DNA of 64,000 nucleotides from Mrakia gelida (lineage: Eukaryota; Basidiomycota; Tremellomycetes; Cystofilobasidiales; Mrakiaceae): NCBI GenBank assembly GCA_024345305.1, contig BRON01000006.1:1-64000 (forward strand), read 5' to 3'. This document shows positions 57,111 to 64,000 of the stretch, piece by piece. The notes beneath the pieces were generated by a model. The model made no database searches. It had not been told where the DNA came from and worked only from the letters and a program-made list of their open reading frames with translations. The position numbers and the translations under genes are program-made. Each line of letters begins with the position of its first letter. Within the stretch, counting starts at the first letter, position 1.

Positions 57111-57336
57111 TCGGTAATTTTTAGGACTTGAGCTTTGAGGTCCCTCAATTGGATGTACATGATACACCTATCGAGCAGAAAAGAAAATCAAGGCAGGTGG
57201 CCTCCCTCGCTCGTTCTTTAATCTCCGAGCTCCCTCCAACTCCCTCCGTCCGCCCACCCTTCCCAAGCTCGTCGTCCCTCTTACCTCGTCCTCTTCAACT
57301 CTTCAAGAACCTCACACCCCTCTCTTTGGTCCCTCG
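57111..57336 (+). promoter_or_regulatory. 5' flank of paralogue C
   Basis: The first ~80 bp are AT-rich (GGATGTACATGATACACC lies here). From about 57190 the sequence becomes the same pyrimidine-rich leader type seen ahead of copies A and B (CTCGCTCG... CCCACCCTTCCCAAGCTCGTC), pointing to a shared promoter or leader that travelled with the gene. Confidence 0.45.
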
Positions 57337-58974
57337 ATGTCATCCGAAAAGAGATCCAAGACTCGCGACGCTCAGAACGAGGTCAGTTAACAGACAACAA
57401 AGGTCGCTCGACCTCCCTTCCTCCTGAGCTCATGGACGACCCTTCTCGCTCTCTTCTCCCTTCGACCCCTTCAGCCGAGTCTCACCCCTTCGAGGTCGAT
57501 CGAGACTTCCAACCTCAAGATAACCTCCCAGAAGGGTTCCAGCACTAGGGACGAGACTCAGAAGAAGGTCAGTCAACAAACAAAGCTCGAGCTCACCTTC
57601 CTCCCTCGCTCCTCCTCTCCTTCGCTGACCCTTCTCGCCTCGTTCTCCCTCGTTTTATCTCTTCCAGAGGAGTCGAGCTCCTCTGGGATCTATCCCTGCT
57701 CCCAATGACAAGGTGAGTATGGCTCTGAGTGTGTACGAGGGGGAGGAAGGGGTGCGGAAAGGACGAGAAGGGGATCGGTCGAGCTCACCTTCGTCGTTCC
57801 TTCCCCCGTTCCATCCTTCCCTTCCCAGTCTCCCCTCGACAAGGTCATCAACGAGCAAGGATCCTGTCAAGCCGCCTCCAAGGATCCCAACGACGCTCTC
57901 ATCGTCACTCATCGGGAGGAGGTCGTCTCGCTCCAGGAGGACGTCGTCTCGCCGACCAAGGACAAGGTCTCGCTGGAGGAGCTCAACCGAGAACGAAACC
58001 AACTCCCCTCGCTCCCTACAGAGCTTCATCGCTACATCCTCCACTCACCGACACCATATCCCTCGCTATGGCTGGCAGAGTCAACAACGCCTTCTGGGAC
58101 ATCGCCCAAGAGCTGCTGTACAGGCACGTTGACATCAAGGACGCCGAGAGTCTGGCTCTGTTGTTTCGACCGACAGTGCGTCCTTCCTCCTTTCTCTACC
58201 CCTTCTGTTCTTCTCATCTCGCCTGGAAAAACGTCCGTACTGACCTCGTTTGTCCTTTGAATCGTATCACAGCCCACCACCTCCTCAACTCCACTCGACC
58301 AAGTCCGAATCGACCTCCTCACTCAGATCAGGACCTTGACGTTCCACTTCCCTCCCGTCGTACGAAACATGTTCGTCGTCCCTCGCCTCGGACTCCCAGC
58401 TGGAATCGAACCTCTCGACCTTCACCATCTTCGTATCACAACCCAAATCGTTGACAACTCAAATCACGACGACGCTCTTCTCGAGTACCTCTTCCCGCTC
58501 CTCAACCCTACCAACTTCCACTTTCTCCCTCTCCCTCCTCACCCTCAAGGCGCCCAAGGAGCCAACATCCTCATCCCCAACAGTAGCATGGGCGGCTGGA
58601 GGACTCTCGAGGTGGTTCGGATGACCTACTCAGACTTCAACGGGTCTTTCAAGGGAACGGGTCAGTGGGTGCCGCCGCCGCGCGAGACGGTTCACGTCTA
58701 CGAGATCCCCGACGCGTTGGAACCGGATGGCTCGCTTTCGTGGCTTGCCAAGAAGATAGCGTTCACAGTAATCCGCAACGATTATCTTCCGGTGGGGGGT
58801 GACGAGGAATGGTTTGGGGGCTACGTGGAGGTGGTGGTGGAAACGGACGAGGCCAGAGTAGCGTTCGAAGCGCTTCTCATGAGAGAGACCGCCATGGGAA
58901 GTGTGAGGGGGGTAGGCTACTATGAGGAGATGTTGAGACGAATTGCGGTCAGGGTTGGTACGATGACTGCCTAG
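57337..58974 (+). pseudogene. F-box-like protein, paralogue C, frameshifted in the F-box
   Basis: Exons 57337-57381, 57475-57567, 57668-57712, 57829-58175 and 58273-58974, the same plan as copy A. Exon 2 is nearly identical in reading to A (PSL.PSR.I.TSNL, GSSTRDETxKK). Within the F-box, LPTELHRYILH is followed by a one-base loss at about 58041-58046 (CTCCACTCACCGACACC against CTCGGACTCGCCGACACC in A). Exon 4 is 347 nt where a multiple of three is expected. Past the lesion the other frame is conserved: ISLAMAGRVNNAFWDIAQEL and DIKDAESLALLF. The last exon stays open for 234 codons with LFPLLNPTNFHFLPLPPH. Recent inactivation or a base-call error are both possible. Confidence 0.7.
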
Positions 58975-60479
58975 GTGAGTTCGTTCTCGATCGTTTTCTC
59001 CCTTTCGTCGCGTCGACACCTTCGCTGACCGGCACGTCTCCTTCGTTCTCCTCTCGTCCTCCCTTCTCAGATCGCCCCTCCTCTCCCCTGCCCAAACATC
59101 TCGCCATCTTCCCTTTGGCGGAGCCCGCCGTCCGAAAACCCGACCCCCCGAGGACGAAGGAAGGCTGGTTACGAGCCTACTCCCAACCTCGTTTCCTCAG
59201 CTGAGCACCCCCTCTTCTGTCCAATCCACCTTTCAGAACCCACTCAATCACGATCCTTACGGTCCTTTTATTCGCTCGCTCGTGTCGCGCGCTTATCGTC
59301 TCCCTCTTCACTTTACGATCGTGAGTCGTCGACAACTTTCCCCCCCCCCTTTTCTCGCCTTCGAAACCTCGAACACGGCTGACTCGTTCACTCCCCCCCC
59401 GCTCCGTCACTCCCGTTCAGATCTGTACATCATCGCATACTCGCATCGTCGACCGCCGGGACCTCAATTCGAACCTCAGCGACGGACGCTTCGAACGGAG
59501 GAGGTGGAGGGAGGGACGCGTCGACGGATCGGATGGATTCTCTAGTTCTCGTTACGTTGTTGTCTGTAGTATTATAACGACGAGCCCTTTATACCTCACC
59601 TTGCATGCTTGTTCGCTTCGCCTACGCTCCTCCTTTGGTGGCGAGAGACAAAGAGGACGGTTCAAGAATGACGACTCGTGGAACAAAGACGAAGGACAAA
59701 GACGATGGACGTGGTTCGAACATCTGCTCGCCTCGAGAGCTTGAATATCTACTTCGGACCTCTCAATTGTTTGCCAGATACGGGCGCTGTCCGGTGGGGA
59801 CTTGAGGGAATGGGTGAGCGGGAAAAGTCGAAGTCGAGGGTCGTCGACGCGTCGTCGTTCACTTCACCAGTCTTCCGTCTCGTCGCAACGACCTCCCTCC
59901 GTCGGAAACATCTCCGAGGTTTCCCCTCAAGGCCTTGGCCTTCTACTGCGCTTGTATATAGGTTCGTTCGAGCATCTTCGTTTGGTTTCCCGCCCTCCGA
60001 CGCGAAGAGCTGACCTCGACGCGTTGTCTTCTCCCTCCTTCTCCCTTACCCCCCCTTCGCTCTCACCTGCATAATTCAGTGCTCTTAGATGATTTCTAGA
60101 TATCATGGTACATCTCGCTCGCACTGGTACATCTCGCTCGCACTCTTGCTCTGATCCCTCAGCCCTGAAGGCTCGAGCGAAACGAGACGAGCTGGACGAC
60201 GCGTCGGCTTCGCGAAGCCCTGTCTCCTGCTTCAAACTAACCCTCACCCCATCTACAAACAAAAACGGGAAGAGAGGTGAGATAACAATCGACGTGAGGC
60301 TCTTACGCAAGTCGAGAGCAAATAAGTCTAAGAAGAGCAAGGAGCGAACACGAAGTTGGTCGACGACGAGCTGAGGGACTCGAACGTCGAGTTTTCATGC
60401 ACAAAGAAGACGCAGGTCAGCTTCTCCTCGGTCTCAAGCCCGAGCCAAATGCAAGAAGAGAACAACAACACACTCACCT
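58975..60479 (+). other. Spliced 3' tail of paralogue C, second direct repeat and spacer
   Basis: The stop TAG of C directly abuts a GTGAGT donor; GCTGACC and TTCTCAG near 59070 complete an intron as in A and B. A further GTGAGT near 59321 and TTCAG near 59420 match the tail of A (TCTGTACATCATCGCAT follows). The rest to 59950 is unassigned, then comes the direct repeat. Nothing protein-like is supported before E's stop. Confidence 0.45.
59955..60225 (+). repeat. Direct repeat, right copy, with internal tandem duplication
   Basis: Second copy of the element at 56840-57110. Inside it, the stretch TGGTACATCTCGCTCGCAC occurs twice in direct succession at about 60107-60144, absent from the left copy, so it arose by local duplication after the two copies separated. 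Confidence 0.7.
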
Positions 60480-61497
60480 CTATTCTCCCTCCTCAACCTC
60501 AACAGCAAAAACGCGTCTCCAAGGCGCGATCAGATCCATCGTCGCCACCAGCTGCTCTGCCTCCCTCTTCTCCTCCTCCGACCCCACCACAATCACCATC
60601 GACCCGTCCTGCATCTCATCAAGTCCATAGCACCCCGGTCTGGCATGCATCTCCTCCAGAGTACCAGCCAGATCGCGACTTGCGTGGCAGATGAGGGAAG
60701 CGAGATTGAGACGAACGACTCGACGTCTGTTGCGACTGGGAGATGGTAGACCGGCGATGAGAGGTCCTTCCGCCCGGAAGACGAGCGGCCACCCTCCTTC
60801 GATGTCGAGCTGCTCTAGTCTTGTCCAGCCGGCGACGGTAGATCGACCGATCCAGACCCATCGGGTCCCTTTGAAAGGTCGAGCGAGGATGCTCCAATGG
60901 CAGCGAAGAGGGTTGAAGAGGGGGAGGAGGCTGTGAGTGATGGTTTCAACTTTCCCTCTGATGGAGTGGGGGAGGGAGAGGTGGAGGGAGTCGAGAGGGA
61001 TGGGGGTTTCGTCGTCCAGTCGCGAGGAGGAGAGTCGGGTTGAGGGAGGGAAGGAGTCGAGGGTGATGGAAAGGGTTTGGATTTGGGAGAGGGAAAGGAG
61101 AGAGTTGATTCGAGATACGGGAGCAGAGTTCTGTAGCAGCAGGAACAAGGTTTTCGCGTCAGTGTCGATACGGTGAAGAGAAGAGGGCCTGATGGACGAC
61201 TCGAGCTCACCCTCGTCCTCCTTCCGACTGGTTTCTCCTCCCTCTCGCAGAAGAGCTGCTCCAACGCCTCCAGCGATTCCACGTTCACAGAGGTATACAG
61301 ATCATGAGTAGTCGCCCCCAGGACGTCGTACGACACGCGTCCTAGAGCGGCGAGAGTCGAGACATTTGCTTCCTTGAAGACGAGAAGGAGGACCTCCCAT
61401 GGCAATCGACGAGGGGTTCGCTGGCGGAGATGACAGAAGATCTGGGTCAGTCAAGAGCTTTGACAGAACGACAGGGGAAGAAGCTTACGCTGGACAT
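60480..61497 (-). CDS. F-box-like protein, paralogue E (intact)
   Basis: Exons 61489-61497, 61211-61420 and 60480-61130 encode 289 aa, a mirror of copy D: nine-base first exon (Met-Ser-Ser), F-box exon, long last exon. The F-box-like segment is RLPWEVLLLVFKEANVSTLA with ALGRVSYDVLGATTHDLYT. The body has LSQIQTLSITLDSF, the family core LLPLFNPLRCHW, an Arg patch (NRRRVVRLN) and a C-terminal helix with SEEEKREAEQLV. Orientation is opposite to D, about 4 kb away, with copy C and the direct repeats in between. A leader intron precedes the ATG. Confidence 0.7.
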
Positions 61498-62125
61498 ATT
61501 GAGAAGGGCCAAAAACGGCGTGGGACGAGGTTGGGAGCGAAGAATATCTGAAGGAGGAAGGGAAGGTCAGCTCGAGCTCAGCGCAGCTCTTCTTCCCTGC
61601 TCTCCATCGCCTTCGAGGATATACAAGACTCACTTCTGAGCTTCTACGCACTTGTCCTGATGCTCTTCCGAATCGAGTGATTCAAGGAAAAAGCTTGAGG
61701 GATCGATGTTGGCCGTCAAGATCAACTCCAAAAGCTCCACCTTCTGTTCGCCCGTACGTCGTCAAGGAATCGCGTGAGTCACCCTCCCCTCTTCCTCGAA
61801 CCGTTCTCTACATCGACCACGAGCAAGCTCCTCCTTGTGGGAGTTCACGAGTTTGAGATACATACCTGTCAAGTCCGTTTATCTTCTCTCCTCCTCGTCT
61901 TCCAACGACTGAACGACGGCTCAAAGCGAAACGATCCATGAAGAATGAGAAAGAAAGAGACACCAACAAACTACTACGAAAACGAGGTATCCGACAACAC
62001 ATAAAGAGCGAGAAAGAGAGAGAGAGAGAGGCAACAAGAACGAAAGAAAGCGAGGGAGCGAGCGTGGGGTGGAAGAAAAAGGAAGGGTTGGACGCGTCGA
62101 ATGGATGGAGTGAAGCGAAGAAAGA
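61498..62125. other. Leader region of paralogue E and EAF1 3' flank
   Basis: 628 bp. On the minus strand, bases 61646-61747 read like a real exon (KVELLELILTANIDPSSFFL and onward, flanked by a CAG acceptor and a GTGAGT donor), but it does not join in frame to the F-box exon. It could be leader, an overlapping small gene or a relic. The stretch 61930-62100 is A-rich and purine-rich, likely the 3' UTR of the minus-strand EAF1 gene. Confidence 0.4.
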
Positions 62126-64000
62126 CTACGAAGCGTTCCCAGCAGCCTTCATGACGGCGGCTTGAGCGGCAGCGGCGTCGTTCTGTGAAGTAAACAGACG
62201 AGGGACCGTCAGTCGAGAGGAAGGAACGAGACGAAACGAAAGAGAAACGAAGGAAGGTAACGAAACGAAGCTCAACTCACCCTAACCTTGTTCGCCAAAG
62301 CAGCTTGGATGAGTTGAGGAGTGACGGCGTGTCCGTTGATAGCTGCACGAACGAAACCCAACAGAGGCGAAAAAAAGTCAGCTTGCTGATCTCGAAGAGA
62401 ACGAAGGACGAAGAACGCGATTCTCGCGACTCACTCAACACCGAATTCAACTGAGCACAAATCTCCGCTGGGACCGTCGCCACCAGACTCTGCGCAATCT
62501 CCGCCGGCGTGTTTCCTCTAGCATTCTGGAAGCTGAGTCCCCCGACGGGTCCCGCCGAACCAGGTCTCGAGATCCCAACGGCGTGCATCGACGGCGAGTT
62601 GTTGGTGTTTCCGTTCGCTGGGGAGCTCTTCCTGTCGGGTCCTCCTCCTCCTTGGACGCCTGGAGGTCGAGGAGGATGCATCTGCTGCTGCTGCTGGTTG
62701 GGTCCTCGACCTTGGCCATGTCCGTTTCGATGAGCTTGAAGAAGCTGAAGCTGTTGACCGACTCCTGCTCCTCCGTTCGAACCGTTCGAAGGTCCTCCTC
62801 CTCCTCCGTTCTGATTGGCAGCGAGGGCGGCGAGTCTTTGCTGGTGGACCTGTTGCTGCTGCTGAGGAGTGAGCGGGTGGCCTTGCTGTTGAGGAGGTCC
62901 GTTCTGGTAGTTCGGAGGACGGTTCCCTTGGTTGGGATGCTGCTGTTGTTGACCTTGAGGACCTCCGGGAGGAGTACCGGATCCACCTTGTCGAGGACCT
63001 CCTGGATGGTGCTGCTGTTGTTGCTGTTGTTGTTGGTTGTTCTGAGCGAGAGAGGATGAGGAGAGAGGAGGGAAGTCAGCGACGCGAACTCAAACGAAAT
63101 CAGACACGACGAAGAGCGAAAAGGAAACGAACCGCTGCCAGTCCCGCCTGGTATCGTCGGTAAGCCAACTCTCGTTGCTCAGCAGCCTGCCTGTTCGCGG
63201 CGCCGTAAGCCTGGTCCCTCTCGTACTTGTGCTGGGAGAGATCCGCTGGGGTAGGACCTCCGACTCGACTCGAGATGTACTGGTTGTGAGATTCGTGAGC
63301 GGTGAGGACTCGTCGAGGCTCCTTGACTGTGACGACGAGGGAAAAAAGCGGAAAAGAAGTCAATTAAAAGGAGACGGACGTCGCGAACGAAGAATGTAAA
63401 GCGATCGAGCGAGCTTCGAAGAAAGAGAAAGGGAAGAAGGACGACTCACGATTCGGCTTCCTGTTCGTCAGATCCCTCCTCTTCGCAGTCTTCCTCATCG
63501 CCTCGTACAGCTTGGCATGCCGCAACTTCTTCTTCGATCCCTCGAACTTCGGATCCAGAATGGCAGGAACGATCTTCCCCTTGTCTCCCTTCTTGCTCGT
63601 CGACGCAGCTCCAGCCGTCGCCGTCCCTCCAGGCGTGCTCGGTCCAGACTCTCCTCCTTCGACCATCCCAGGCTCGCTCGTCGCACCGTCCTTCTTCTCA
63701 ACCTCCTTCTCGGGGTTAGGGTTCCACTTCTTGTTCCATCGTTGGAAGCAGTCCCACGGCGAGCGTCGATCGATGGAGAGGGTTCGTCTCGAGGTGTTGA
63801 ACGCGTCCGAGATGAGTTGCCAGTTGAACGGGAACTGATGGCAGAGTCGTTGGAGGACAATGTCGTCGTCGTTCTGCCAGATGGTTGCGGCGAGACGAGT
63901 TTCGAAGTTGCGAGGTTGGTTGGGTTTCGAGCAGGTGGGAGGGTGGACGGATTCCTTGACTTTCTTGCGGGCGAAGAGGGCTGGGTGGGCGGGGGAGGGT
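62126..64000 (-). CDS. EAF1: Eaf1/Vid21-like NuA4 subunit, C-terminal part (runs off the window)
   Basis: Scaffold subunit of the NuA4 histone acetyltransferase. Visible exons are 63450 to beyond 64000, 63133-63326, 62435-63041, 62281-62342 and 62126-62182; all join in frame and end at a TAG. The Myb/SANT domain is seen as LAATIWQNDDDIVLQRLCHQ, FNWQLISDAFNTSRRTLSID and RRSPWDCFQRWNKKW, the Vid21 form. Then follow KLRHAKLYEAMRKTAKRRD, a GGPTPADLSQHKYERDQ helix, and a long Gln/Pro/Gly-rich tail with several poly-Gln tracts. The N-terminal HSA domain would lie outside the window. Assigned by SANT sequence plus Q-rich tail. Confidence 0.82.

Overview
The window is nuclear DNA of an intron-dense, fairly GC-rich fungus. 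Almost every gene is cut by short GT..AG introns of about 60-120 nt. Most introns carry a (G)CTGAC branch site followed by a long pyrimidine tract, and donors are mostly GTGAGT, GTTCGT, GTACGT or GTCAGT. Gene content (fungalysin, Mep/Amt ammonium transporter, Fab1, Med31, Dpb4, Spt2, an Eaf1-like SANT protein) and exon density fit a basidiomycete, most likely a red yeast of the Pucciniomycotina. That placement is inference; no rRNA or other marker is present. I rebuilt exon structures by hand and checked reading phase across the splice junctions of each recognised gene. Coordinates of spliced genes run from start to stop codon and include introns.

Left part (1-31.5 kb): a secreted M36 metalloprotease (minus); a mitochondrial CGFS glutaredoxin (minus) and V-ATPase subunit G (plus) sharing a 161-bp divergent promoter; F-box-like paralogue A, frameshifted; an ammonium transporter (minus) divergent from chromatin protein Spt2 (plus); a PPR-like mitochondrial protein (plus); an 18-exon Fab1-type PtdIns3P 5-kinase without a FYVE finger (minus); and a BTB/POZ protein (minus).

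Middle (32-50 kb): F-box-like paralogue B, Mediator subunit Med31, PP2A catalytic subunit, histone-fold protein Dpb4, a tandem pair of single-pass membrane proteins with a basidiomycete-type beta-sandwich ectodomain, and an Mmc1-like mitochondrial membrane protein.

Right part (50-64 kb): an unidentified gene, aldose 1-epimerase, a thioredoxin-fold protein, three more F-box-like genes (D, C, E) with related repeats between them, and the C-terminal part of an Eaf1/Vid21-like NuA4 subunit running off the edge.

The most unusual content is the dispersed F-box-like family. Five members share a region with an N-P core motif. A, B and C are about 2.3-2.8 kb segmental duplications that include the 5' flank and a long 3' tail with several introns after the stop codon. 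Each of A, B and C carries a different single-base indel, while single-copy genes around them are frame-perfect. Two 7-nt microexons, a coding exon holding only the ATG, and a recurrent ACGCGTC motif in introns are other notable features.
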